From positions 1 through 64,000 of the forward strand of contig DATFMP010000018.1 in NCBI GenBank assembly GCA_035266845.1: a DNA stretch of 64,000 bases, in the 5' to 3' direction. A program made the translations under genes and the position numbers. This DNA is from DATFMP01 sp035266845. GTDB taxonomy: Bacteria > SAR324 > JACQKK01. The notes under the pieces were generated by a model that worked only from the letters and a program-made list of their open reading frames with translations, searched no databases and was not told the DNA's origin. Below, piece by piece: positions 34,690 to 42,922 of this stretch; position 1 is the first letter of the stretch, and the number at the start of each line of letters is the position of its first letter.

Positions 34690-36456
34690 TTAGGACGCCG
34701 CCTCGGCCTTCGGCGCCGCCTTGTCGGGCGCGGCTTTGGGCGCTGGCTTTTCGGCTGCGGCCGGCTGGCCCACCCCTGCCAGCTCCTGCAGCAGGTGCCA
34801 GTTGGCCAGGCGATCCGCCTGGGCTGCCAGCAGGGCCTCGGACGGCTTGCCATCCGCGCTGAACTGCTTGGCGAAGCGCCCTTCCGTGCGGGCAAACTCC
34901 ACGAAATCGAAGGGCTGCTTGGTCTTGGGGTCCGTGGCCCAGTCGTCCGCAGTGCCCGGATTGCCGCGCAGGCTCAGGCGCTCGCGCATGCGCTCGCCCT
35001 TGCGCGGGTCAAACACGAACATCGGGAAGGCGCGGCTCGTCACCGCACGCCGAGCCTGGAGCTGCGAGAGGTCGTCGGCCACCCCGTGCTCGGGCTGGCA
35101 GGTGGTGTAGACGTTGACCAGGGCCGGGCCCGGGTAGGCATTGGCATCCTTGATGGCCTGGTAGAAGTGGGGAATGTACGCGGTACTGGTCTGCGCCACG
35201 AACACGCCCGGGTGCATCATGGCGATGTTCGCCAGTTCCTTGCGGCGCTCCACCTTGCCGGGAATGGCGCTGCCGTACGGGGCCATCTTGGCTGCGGCGC
35301 CGGTCAGTGTGGAGGTGCTGGCCTGCCCGCCGGTGTTGGAATACACCTGCGTGTCCAGCACGAGCACCTTGACATCCATGCCGGAGGCCAGCAGGCGGCT
35401 CAAGGCCTGGAAGCCGATGTCGTACATGGCGCCGTCCCCGCCGAACACCCACAGGCGCTTGTGCCCCCAGCCCTGCTGCTCCCAGCGGGTGCGCACACCC
35501 ATGGCCACCGTAGGCGCGTTTTCGAACAGCGAGTTGCTCCAGGTGACGCGGAACGGGTTGTGCGGATAGGTGGAGCCGTACACCGTGTTGCAGCCCGTCG
35601 CCGCCACGATGCCGATATCCTCGCGGTCGTACTCCTCGCCGGTCGCCGCCAGCATCATGCGGATCGCCGTGGCCTCGCCGCAGCCGGCGCAGGAGCCCGC
35701 CCCGCCCACATAGAGCAGCGAGCGGTCCTCCTTGAGCATGGTATCCACCGGCAGCTTGCGGGCCAGGAATCGCTCAGGCGATTCGGGCAGGCTCTGCATG
35801 TGCTGGGTGCGCGTGCGGTAGCGCTGCACGAGCGGCTCCTCCTTGGTGACCATCTCCAGCGCCGCGTGGCTGCCGCACACCTCCACGCACTCCCCGCAGC
35901 CCTTGCACTTGGCGGGGTCAACGTAGATGGCGAACAGCCCGCCCGTTTCTCCCTTCTTGGCGTAGACCCCATGGAATTTGGTGGTCTCCACCCATTGCGC
36001 GCGGAAGTCGTCGCGCTCGCCCTCGTCCAGGATGGCTTCCGCCTCCGCGTCCACGATGTGCGACTCGGCTACCTTGCCCAGGATCGCCGTGTCCGGGCAG
36101 GCTGTCACGCACTCCATGCAGGCCACGCACTTGTCCGCGATGAAGTGCGGCAGCTCCGGGGAAACGTGCGAGAAGTCACGGAACACGCCCGTCCCCGGCG
36201 GCACCAGCGAGCGCGCAATGCCCACATCCGCTGGCAAGGCCCCGCCCTCTCCGCCGGAATAGGCGCCAATGACCTGCTCGTTGAACTGGTCCACGTAACC
36301 GTCCAGGTCCAGCTCGAAGGCCGTGAAGGCCCAGTGCGGGCCATGCGATTCCAACGGCTCGTGCGCCTCTTTCATGAGCGGACCCTCGCCCGCGCTGGAG
36401 GGTCGCCGCGAGGTGACCTTGGAGACGACGACCCGCTCTTCGTCACGGAATGCCAT
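34690..36456 (-). CDS. Pyruvate:ferredoxin oxidoreductase, ferredoxin and beta domains
   Basis: 588 residues. The N-terminal third is the delta/ferredoxin part: CVACMECVTACPD and CKGCGECVEVCGS each provide four cysteines for 4Fe-4S clusters. The rest is the thiamine-diphosphate beta domain with the proximal cluster cysteines CAGCGEAT and ATGCNTV and the cofactor motif GGDGAMYDIGFQALSRLL followed by VLDTQVYSNTGGQ. The last 25 residues are Ala/Pro/Lys-rich. It pairs with the alpha/gamma chain encoded 1.1 kb upstream and makes acetyl-CoA, CO2 and reduced ferredoxin from pyruvate. Confidence 0.93.
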   Translation of the reverse strand: MAFRDEERVVVSKVTSRRPSSAGEGPLMKEAHEPLESHGPHWAFTAFELDLDGYVDQFNEQVIGAYSGGEGGALPADVGIARSLVPPGTGVFRDFSHVSPELPHFIADKCVACMECVTACPDTAILGKVAESHIVDAEAEAILDEGERDDFRAQWVETTKFHGVYAKKGETGGLFAIYVDPAKCKGCGECVEVCGSHAALEMVTKEEPLVQRYRTRTQHMQSLPESPERFLARKLPVDTMLKEDRSLLYVGGAGSCAGCGEATAIRMMLAATGEEYDREDIGIVAATGCNTVYGSTYPHNPFRVTWSNSLFENAPTVAMGVRTRWEQQGWGHKRLWVFGGDGAMYDIGFQALSRLLASGMDVKVLVLDTQVYSNTGGQASTSTLTGAAAKMAPYGSAIPGKVERRKELANIAMMHPGVFVAQTSTAYIPHFYQAIKDANAYPGPALVNVYTTCQPEHGVADDLSQLQARRAVTSRAFPMFVFDPRKGERMRERLSLRGNPGTADDWATDPKTKQPFDFVEFARTEGRFAKQFSADGKPSEALLAAQADRLANWHLLQELAGVGQPAAAEKPAPKAAPDKAAPKAEAAS

Positions 36457-36521
36457 GGGGTTGCCTCTGCTCGGTTCGGGTTGCTTCCTGCTCGATCGTT
36501 GTGTGCGGCCGGCCAGTCGGG

Positions 36522-37646
36522 TCAGACGGTAACGAAGCGCACCAGTGGCATGCGCAGACTCATCGGCCGCGGATAGTCCTCCACGTAGCCCACGCGCAAC
36601 AGGAACTGCACGGCCTCGGACAGGCCCAGTTCATCGCTCATGTGCTCGCTCCAGGGAGACTCTTCCAACGCTTGGCTCATCGGGTGCACCGCAATGCCCA
36701 GAGCGAGGGCCTCCAGCGCCAAGCGCTCGAACACGCGCCCTGCCGCGACCACATCCGCCAGTCGGGGTCCCGTGCTCGTGACCGCGATCCAGCCGCCGTT
36801 GTGATCGAGCTGCTCGGTCACGCGCTCCAGCGTGCGGCGCCGGAAGTCCGCCGTCAGCACGTCCGCCGGGGTATAGAAGTGGCGCACATACCAGCCGGTG
36901 AGGCCGTGGATGCCCATCGCCTCCGGCGTGAGCCCGTTGCGCAGCGTCCGGGCCGCGGTATCGCGCCAGCGGATCCAGGCGGCCAGTTCCCGCACGGAAT
37001 CGTCCCGGGCGGCTTGCCCGCGGTTGGCCTCCAGCGTGGCGGTGCGCACCAACTCCGCCTGTCGGCTGCCGACCTGGTAGTAGAACACCTGCTCGGGTGC
37101 GTGCGCCCGCAGCGCCTCCCAATCCTTCGCGCGCAGGGGCCGGCTCGGCAGCGCCGCCCGCACGGTGCAGCGCTGGCGCATGCGCTCCAGCGGATAGTTC
37201 ACTGGCTCGATGGGCGTCAGGCGCACGTCCAGCAGGTCGGCCGCGTGCGACTCGTCCGTCAGCGGCGCCACCTGCAGCCGGTAACCTTTCGTTCCCACGG
37301 CCAACGACAGATTCTCCACGAACGCGCCCACGGACAGCAGCAGCTCGCGATTGTCCGGGTCCACCGCGGGCAGCCAGCGCTCGCGCGAGGACCCGATCAC
37401 CCAGCGCCCCGGCTGAACGATGCGCACCGTCCAGGGCTGCGCGTTGTGGCCACTGGGGGCCAGTGCGGCCAGGCCCAACCATTCGGCCTCCTGGGTGCTG
37501 ACGCCGCGGGGACGGGCCACCGAGGGGTCGGCCAAGTCGTCGCGCACCACGCCGCCGCATCCCGCCAGCCAGGGCGCGGCACCCAGCGCCAGCACACCCG
37601 CGCCGGCGTTCCGCAGGAAAGCGCGTCTCCCGCTGGGCTGAATCAT
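36522..37646 (-). CDS. Tat-exported nitroreductase-like protein
   Basis: 374 residues. A twin-arginine signal (SGRRAFLRNAG) leads into a hydrophobic stretch with Leu-Ala-Gly-Cys, so the protein may be a Tat-exported lipoprotein. The nitroreductase-like FMN fold is suggested by LAALAPSGHNAQPWTVRIV near the start and by the late helix ALEALALGIAVHPMSQAL. The gene lies exactly between the two PFOR genes, 26 bp after the alpha chain and 65 bp before the beta chain, so it is cotranscribed with them. Why an exported flavoprotein should sit in this operon is unclear. Confidence 0.82.
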   Translation of the reverse strand: MIQPSGRRAFLRNAGAGVLALGAAPWLAGCGGVVRDDLADPSVARPRGVSTQEAEWLGLAALAPSGHNAQPWTVRIVQPGRWVIGSSRERWLPAVDPDNRELLLSVGAFVENLSLAVGTKGYRLQVAPLTDESHAADLLDVRLTPIEPVNYPLERMRQRCTVRAALPSRPLRAKDWEALRAHAPEQVFYYQVGSRQAELVRTATLEANRGQAARDDSVRELAAWIRWRDTAARTLRNGLTPEAMGIHGLTGWYVRHFYTPADVLTADFRRRTLERVTEQLDHNGGWIAVTSTGPRLADVVAAGRVFERLALEALALGIAVHPMSQALEESPWSEHMSDELGLSEAVQFLLRVGYVEDYPRPMSLRMPLVRFVTV

Positions 37647-37672
37647 GGCGCCTCTCGTGCGCGCCGCGGCGC

Positions 37673-40063
37673 TTAGACAAGCTGTCCGGTCGCGCGCGCC
37701 AGATCGGTCATGGACAGGATCCCGACCGGATGCGTGTGGTCGCTCTCCGACTGCGTCACCACGAGCCGATGTACACGGTGGTAGAGCATCTTCTGCACGG
37801 CATCCTTGAGCGGCTCGCCCGGCCAGGTGCAGATCACGTCGGAGGTCATCAGGTGCCGCGGCTGCAGGGCGGGCAACTCCAGCCGTTCCACCGGGCTCAT
37901 GGAGGCACGCGTGAGATCGGTCGTGGAAAGGATGCCCGCCATGTGCCCGCCGGGATCGGTCACCACGATGGCCGAGATGTGCTCGGACTCCATCGTTCGC
38001 ACGACCTCCTTGAGCGGCTGATCGGGCCGGCAGGTTACCACGCCTCGGTGCATTATCTCCGCCACAGTGCGGCCGGCATAGTGCGCCGCTTCCTCGCCGG
38101 CCGAAGCGCGGATCAGCTCACCGGGCACCTCGCGCACATCGCGGTAGCCCCGCTCCACGCAGCGCAGGTTTGCCTGCACTACCTGCTCGGACTGGCGGCC
38201 GAAGTACTTGTGCAGGGCCTTTTCCACCCGCGCCAGCAGATCCTCATCCGCGAGGCCCAATTGCTCGCGGAACGGCGCCACGCGCAGGAACACGCCCAGC
38301 AGCACGATGCCCTGCATGCGGATCTCCAGGTCCGCCCGCGTTGTCTCCTCGCGCGCAATACGGGCGGCGTCCAGGTAGTACAGGCGTGCGTGGGCATCGC
38401 GCAGGCTGCGCCGCGAAGCCAGCGGCACGCCGGCCCAGAGCGCCGCGGGATCGTCCGAGGCCCACTGCACGAATGCGATACCACCCTCGCTGAGCCCCTC
38501 GAAGGGGTCACCCAGGTGCAGCGCGTTGACGTTGTTGAGCGGGACGAATTCCGCCTGGTCCATCTCGCAGTGGGTGCGGATGGGCTCGCGGGCGAGGGTC
38601 AGGTAGTAGTTCGTGGGCAGGCCCTTCTTCTCCGACCCATAGTGGGGATAGGCCTGGGCGTAGACACCGAACAGATCGGCCGCCACCGTGGCAATCACCT
38701 TGTTGGTGGTCACCGAGCCATAGCCACCGATGGAGTAGCCGCGCATGGAGAACGCCTTCGGCGGCCGGATGTCCGGCGCGGTCTCAGTGGGAAGCGCTGT
38801 GGGGTGATCCACGTTGAGGCTGAAGAACGAGCGGTGCTCTGCATCGCCGCCGGCCAGCATCTCGTATACCGCGATCAGATCCGCCGTGCGCACGTCGCGG
38901 CTGCCCAGTCCCGCCGCACCCGAGTAGATGTCCGGAATGCGGTGCAATTTGGGATAGGCGGGGTGCCCCGTCAGCGCATCGCAGAAGGCCGCTTTCACCT
39001 CCGCCGTGAGCGGATTGCTCTGGCCGGCGGGGTTGTCCATGCGCTCGATCACTGCCACGGCCGAGACATTCTTGAGCAGATCCACCAACTCCGGCCCCGG
39101 GAACGGCCGGAACGCGGTGGGGTGTACCACGCCCACGCGCATACCTCGCTGGTCGCGCAGATAGTCCACCACCGCCTCGGCCGTCTCCGCCGTGGTGCCC
39201 AGCGCCACGATGGCGAAGTCTGCGTCGGTCATGCGATAGCCGCTTACCAGCCCATAGTGCCGCCCGGTGAGACCGTGGTACTCCTCCATCGCCACCACCA
39301 GGGCCCGTTGCAGCTGGTCGTAGTAGTACCGCTGCGCGATCTTGCCCCGCATGTAGGCTTCCTGGTTCTGCACCACTCCTGATTGGATACCGCGCTGGGG
39401 ATCGAAGATCGGGCGCAAGCGCTCACCCGGCGCACCCACGTAGTCCCGCATCAACTCCGGCTCGGGCAGACGCAGCGATTCCAGCGTGTGCGTGGTCAGG
39501 AAGCCGTCCTGCACGTTGAGGAACGGCGTCTCGGTAGCCTCGGCCGTGCGACGGGCAATCAGGCACAGGTCTGCCGCCTCCTGGGCATTGCGGGCGAAGA
39601 GCATGCCCCAGCCGCAGTCCGCCACGCCCATCACGTCGTCATGGCCCGCGTGGACGTTGAGCGCTTGGCTGGTCAGGGCCCGCGCGCCGATGTTGAACAC
39701 CACCGGCAGGCGCTTGCCGCTGATCACGTAAAGCACCTCCTTCATGAGGATCAGGCCCTGCCCGGAGGTGAAGTTGGTCACGCGTCCGCCCGCCAGCGCG
39801 AATCCCTCGGACATCGAGGCGGAGGAGTGCTCCGATTCGGACTCCAGGAAGCGCAGGGTTTCACCCCACAGATTCTTGAAGCCGTTGGCGGCGGCCTGCG
39901 CATACTGCACGCCCATGTTGGTTGAGGGCGTGATGGGATACGCGCAGGCGGCTTGGCTGATGTGCGTTTCCACCCACACCACTGCACCCGTGCCGTCATC
40001 GGTGGTGGGCGTGCCGGGGAAGGGCGGCTCCATGCGGGATTGAGGCTTGCTCATGGTCTGCAT
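37673..40063 (-). CDS. Pyruvate:ferredoxin oxidoreductase alpha/gamma chain fused to two CBS domains
   Basis: 796 residues from ATG 40063 (ATG 40054 is possible). Residues about 15-260 are the pyrimidine-binding alpha domain (AYPITPSTNMG, TSGQGLILMKEVLYV), about 330-440 the middle domain, and about 490-580 the gamma domain (GSVTTNKVIATVAADLFG). A helical stretch follows. Residues about 670-790 form two CBS repeats (MHRGVVTCRPDQPLKEVVRT and LMTSDVICTWPGEPLKDAV), each ending in Gly-Ile-Leu-Ser-x-Thr-Asp-Leu. CBS pairs normally bind adenine nucleotides, so the enzyme may sense energy charge. The CoA-binding and transketolase C-terminal parts are rearranged compared with single-chain PFOR. Confidence 0.92.
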   Translation of the reverse strand: MQTMSKPQSRMEPPFPGTPTTDDGTGAVVWVETHISQAACAYPITPSTNMGVQYAQAAANGFKNLWGETLRFLESESEHSSASMSEGFALAGGRVTNFTSGQGLILMKEVLYVISGKRLPVVFNIGARALTSQALNVHAGHDDVMGVADCGWGMLFARNAQEAADLCLIARRTAEATETPFLNVQDGFLTTHTLESLRLPEPELMRDYVGAPGERLRPIFDPQRGIQSGVVQNQEAYMRGKIAQRYYYDQLQRALVVAMEEYHGLTGRHYGLVSGYRMTDADFAIVALGTTAETAEAVVDYLRDQRGMRVGVVHPTAFRPFPGPELVDLLKNVSAVAVIERMDNPAGQSNPLTAEVKAAFCDALTGHPAYPKLHRIPDIYSGAAGLGSRDVRTADLIAVYEMLAGGDAEHRSFFSLNVDHPTALPTETAPDIRPPKAFSMRGYSIGGYGSVTTNKVIATVAADLFGVYAQAYPHYGSEKKGLPTNYYLTLAREPIRTHCEMDQAEFVPLNNVNALHLGDPFEGLSEGGIAFVQWASDDPAALWAGVPLASRRSLRDAHARLYYLDAARIAREETTRADLEIRMQGIVLLGVFLRVAPFREQLGLADEDLLARVEKALHKYFGRQSEQVVQANLRCVERGYRDVREVPGELIRASAGEEAAHYAGRTVAEIMHRGVVTCRPDQPLKEVVRTMESEHISAIVVTDPGGHMAGILSTTDLTRASMSPVERLELPALQPRHLMTSDVICTWPGEPLKDAVQKMLYHRVHRLVVTQSESDHTHPVGILSMTDLARATGQLV

Positions 40064-40502
40064 CGAATCGGAGGATACTGGGCGCACCAAGGGCTGGGCG
40101 CTCTCTTGGTCCCATGCTAGGCGCCCGGGCATCGCTTCGCCTTGACTTGCGTCAATTTCTGTCGGTGTGGCCGAGAGCCTGTGGTGCAGTCGCCACAGGG
40201 GCCCCGGCCGACTGAACGTCGCACTTCGACACTGCGTCCAACGGCAAAAGGGACAGGCGGAGCGGTTGCACTCGTGGCTGATCCACCACACAGGGTGCGG
40301 AGACCCGGGGCCGACCCGCGAGTCACCCCAGTGCACTGATCCGATACGGGATGGATTCACTTGGTGGCACTGGGCCAACGATTTGCATGCGAGGGTTCAG
40401 TGGAAGCGATCCGAACGGGACGATCCCCGAGGTGGAACGTGCGGCAGCGCGCCGCAACTCGCACGAACTGGATGTTCACAGGACCCCAACATTGAGGTGA
40501 CC
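40064..40502. other. Divergent regulatory region, PFOR operon / pal
   Basis: No gene. It holds the FNR-type site and -10 box of the PFOR operon and about 300 bp of leader in front of pal. The pal side shows no clear -35/-10 pair; its ribosome site is AGGTGACC just before ATG 40503. Confidence 0.55.
40114..40155 (-). promoter_or_regulatory. FNR-type box and promoter of the PFOR operon
   Basis: TTGACTTGCGTCAA at 40142-40155 is a perfect palindrome with the FNR/FixK core TTGA-N6-TCAA. On the minus strand a -10-like TAGCAT lies at 40119-40114, predicting a start near 40107. The box is then centred exactly at -41.5, the class II activator position. The leader to ATG 40063 would be 44 bases. Confidence 0.7.
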
Positions 40503-41216
40503 ATGCGATTGTTCCTGATTTCCCTGGCGGCAGTGCTCTTGGCGGCCGGTTGCGCGAACAACCGTCCCGGCTCGCCCGATATGGCGCCCAGCGCCCAGGC
40601 ACAGCTCAACAGCGCCAATTCGGGCTGGTCCGTACCGCCCGGCCAGAAGCACGCGAGCCAACCCACGGCCCAACAGCCCGCCGGCGAAGCCGCGGTGGCC
40701 AATGCCGATCATGCGAAAAGTGGGCAGGCGAGCAACCAAGCCATGCAGCAGCCCGACCAGCAATCGCAGGCCAAGCCGCAGCAACCGCTCGTGAAGCCGC
40801 TGGTGCCGGCGTTTCCCGTGCGCATGGAGGAAGACCGGGTCACCCCGCTCCAGACGGTGCACTTCGGCTTCGACGACTGGAATCTCACGCCCCAGGCCCG
40901 CGCGTTGCTCGATGCCAATGCGCGCTGGATGAAGGCCAATCCCCAAGTGAACGTGAAAGTCGCGGGGAACTGCGACGAGCGGGGCAGTCCGGAGTACAAC
41001 CTCGCGCTCGGCGAGCGGCGCGCCAATCGCGTGCGCGACTACCTGATCGAACACGGCGTGCCGGCGGACAACATGATCACCGTCAGCTACGGCGAGGAGA
41101 TGCCCGTCGACCCAGGTCATGATGCGGCCGCCTGGGCCAAAAACCGCCGTGTCGACTTCACCCGCACGGACGGGCGGCAGGTCTCCGGCGACGAACGCAC
41201 CACGCCCTCCAGCTAG
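40503..41216 (+). CDS. Pal/OmpA-family peptidoglycan-associated lipoprotein
   Basis: 237 residues. The signal peptide ends in the lipobox Leu-Ala-Ala-Gly-Cys. A Gln/Pro/Ala-rich linker (about 25-105) precedes an OmpA-like domain with VKVAGNCDERGSPEYNLALG and ERRANRVRDYLIEHGV, the loops that bind diaminopimelate of peptidoglycan. Classical Pal has HTDERG here; Gly-Asn-Cys-Asp-Glu-Arg-Gly is a common variant. The Tol genes usually found beside pal are not in the window. The linker is longer than in typical Pal. Confidence 0.9.
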   Translation: MRLFLISLAAVLLAAGCANNRPGSPDMAPSAQAQLNSANSGWSVPPGQKHASQPTAQQPAGEAAVANADHAKSGQASNQAMQQPDQQSQAKPQQPLVKPLVPAFPVRMEEDRVTPLQTVHFGFDDWNLTPQARALLDANARWMKANPQVNVKVAGNCDERGSPEYNLALGERRANRVRDYLIEHGVPADNMITVSYGEEMPVDPGHDAAAWAKNRRVDFTRTDGRQVSGDERTTPSS

Positions 41217-41298
41217 GCGCGGGCCAGTCCCGCTACATATCGCAGGCAGCCGTACCCAGGTTGTCTGCCGGGTGATCCGGAACGCCAGGGATGGCGAG

Positions 41299-41344
41299 GC
41301 CGGGCGCAGCGCTCCAGGCATGGAAACGTTGCGCCCGGCTTTCT
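41299..41344 (+). terminator. Rho-independent terminator of pal
   Basis: GCCGGGCGCA (41299-41308) pairs with TGCGCCCGGC (41330-41339), followed by TTTCT. It lies about 80 bases beyond the pal stop codon. Confidence 0.75.
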
Positions 41345-41493
41345 CAAGCCTCCCCTCCAGTCTATGACGCCCATCAAGGCCCCCCGACGTCGGGCTTGCT
41401 AGGCTAGGTCCCGGGGGCAATGTTCCCCCACGGAGCCGTCAGCAAGCCGTTGCGCCCGCCGCACAGGATGATGGTTGGATTGGCTTGAGATAA

Positions 41494-41522
41494 TTGACTG
41501 ATTGATCGGTCAGTTCTATAGT
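41494..41522 (+). promoter_or_regulatory. Sigma-70 promoter with TetR-type operator in the spacer
   Basis: TTGACT (41494-41499) and TATAGT (41517-41522) are 17 bp apart. The spacer and its edges hold the imperfect palindrome ACTGATTGATCGGTCAGT (41497-41514; 14 of 18 positions symmetric about GATC), typical of TetR-family operators. A start site near 41528-41530 is predicted, so the repressor would block its own transcription. Confidence 0.8.
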
Positions 41523-41528
41523 GAGCGT

Positions 41529-42131
41529 GTGGAAGAGCGAAGAGACGAGCGCAAAGCCAAGGGCGCGCGCTCCCGTCAAGCGATCCTGCGGGCGGCGCTG
41601 GCTACACTGGCGGACAAGGGACTGGAAGGCTTTTCTGCGCGCAACGTGGCCGAGCGGGCTGGTGTGAGCACCGCAACGCTGTTCCATCACTTCGCGTCCC
41701 TGGACGAATTGCAGCTGGAAGCGATGCTGCTGGTGCTGGACGACGCGATGGACGCACGGCCCATCGCAAGTGAGCCGGACGCGCGGCACTACCTGCGCGC
41801 ACTGGGCGATTTGGCGCTGGATATGGTGCGGGAGCAGCCGGAGCTGATGCGCGTTGGAAGCGCGCTGTTCGGCAAGCTCCCGTTCAGCGAGCCGCTGCAG
41901 CAGAGCGCGGCGAAACACTACACCCGCTACGTGGACCGCATCGAGACGGAACTGGCAGGCGTCAACCGGGGCGAGGCTGCCGCGCCCTCCCTGCGCAACA
42001 TGGCGCTGGCACTGGGGCTGCTGCTCGACGGCATGGCCAATCACTGGGCGATCTATCATGACGTGGAAACGCTGGAACGATTCTGGACGGATATGGTTGC
42101 GCTCTTCGCTGTGCACCTGGAGCCGCAATAG
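41529..42131 (+). CDS. TetR-family transcriptional repressor
   Basis: 200 residues from GTG 41529. The N-terminal helix-turn-helix (SRQAILRAALATLADKGLEGFSARNVAERAGVS with FHHFASLDEL) is typical; the C-terminal ligand domain is not assignable. The in-frame TTG at 41502 lies between the -35 and -10 boxes and cannot be transcribed from that promoter, so GTG 41529, at or next to the predicted transcript start, is preferred; the message would be nearly leaderless. It heads the export operon and most likely controls it through the operator just upstream. Confidence 0.88.
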   Translation: MEERRDERKAKGARSRQAILRAALATLADKGLEGFSARNVAERAGVSTATLFHHFASLDELQLEAMLLVLDDAMDARPIASEPDARHYLRALGDLALDMVREQPELMRVGSALFGKLPFSEPLQQSAAKHYTRYVDRIETELAGVNRGEAAAPSLRNMALALGLLLDGMANHWAIYHDVETLERFWTDMVALFAVHLEPQ

Positions 42132-42903
42132 GGCCGGCGGGCGACTGCCGAGCCTGCTGCTGGCGCTGGCACTGGCACTGCTGCCCGCCCTGGCATTCCC
42201 GGCGCGGGCGTCCGACCTGCCGGACGCAAAAGCGCTGATGCGCAAGGTGGACGAGCTCTGGCGCGGGCAATCATCCCAGGCCCAGCTCACCATGACGGTG
42301 AAGACGGCCCGCTACGAGCGCACCATGACCATGGAGGCCTGGAGCGAGGGCAAGGACAAGTCGCTCGTGAAGATTCTGGCGCCCAAGAAGGACCGCGGCA
42401 TCGCGACGCTGAAGGTGGACAAGAACATCTGGAACTACCTGCCCAAGATCAACCGCGTCACCAAGATTCCGCCCAGCATGATGATGGGCTCGTGGATGGG
42501 CAGCCACTTCACCAATGACGATCTGGTGAAGGAAAGCTCGTACGAGGACGACTACGATTCCAAGCTCACCTTCGCGGGCATGCGCAATGGCCAACGCGTC
42601 TATGAGATAACCTCCACGCCCAAACCAGAGGCGGTGGTGGTGTGGGGCAAGGTGGTGACGGAGATTGCCCAGGATACGCTGTTGCCCATCCGCGCCGTAT
42701 ACTTCGACGAGGACGGCAAGCCCGCCCGCACCATGACCTTCGGGGATCCCAAGACCTTCGACGGGCGCCGGCTGCCCACGCGGCTGGTGCTGCTGCCGGA
42801 AGACAAGCCGGGCGAATCCACCACGGTGCTCTACGACGCGATCCGCTTCGACATGAAGCTGCGGCCCGACCTGTTCACACTGCGCGGGCTGCAGGAACAG
42901 TGA
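42058..42903 (+). CDS. Outer-membrane lipoprotein-sorting (LolA-like) protein
   Basis: About 281 residues if ATG 42058 is used; a TTG at 42097 would give a more normal signal peptide, and either start overlaps the tetR end. The hydrophobic stretch SLLLALALALLPALAFPARA is a signal peptide. The mature part (AQLTMTVKTARYERTMTMEAWSEG, NIWNYLPKINRVTKIPPSMM, FDMKLRPDLFTLRGL) matches COG2834, periplasmic relatives of LolA that carry lipophilic cargo. Two permeases and an ATPase follow, so it likely shuttles the exported lipid or lipoprotein. Confidence 0.85.
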   Translation: MTWKRWNDSGRIWLRSSLCTWSRNRAGGRLPSLLLALALALLPALAFPARASDLPDAKALMRKVDELWRGQSSQAQLTMTVKTARYERTMTMEAWSEGKDKSLVKILAPKKDRGIATLKVDKNIWNYLPKINRVTKIPPSMMMGSWMGSHFTNDDLVKESSYEDDYDSKLTFAGMRNGQRVYEITSTPKPEAVVVWGKVVTEIAQDTLLPIRAVYFDEDGKPARTMTFGDPKTFDGRRLPTRLVLLPEDKPGESTTVLYDAIRFDMKLRPDLFTLRGLQEQ

Positions 42904-42922
42904 GACCCCGGAGGCACGGCCT

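Noticed and set aside
41484..41514. FNR box near TTGACTGATTGATC
   Set aside because: The half sites do not have TTGA-N6-TCAA spacing; the palindrome is of TetR type.
41502..41528. TTG 41502 as the start of the TetR gene
   Set aside because: It lies between the -35 and -10 boxes of the best promoter, so it would not be transcribed.
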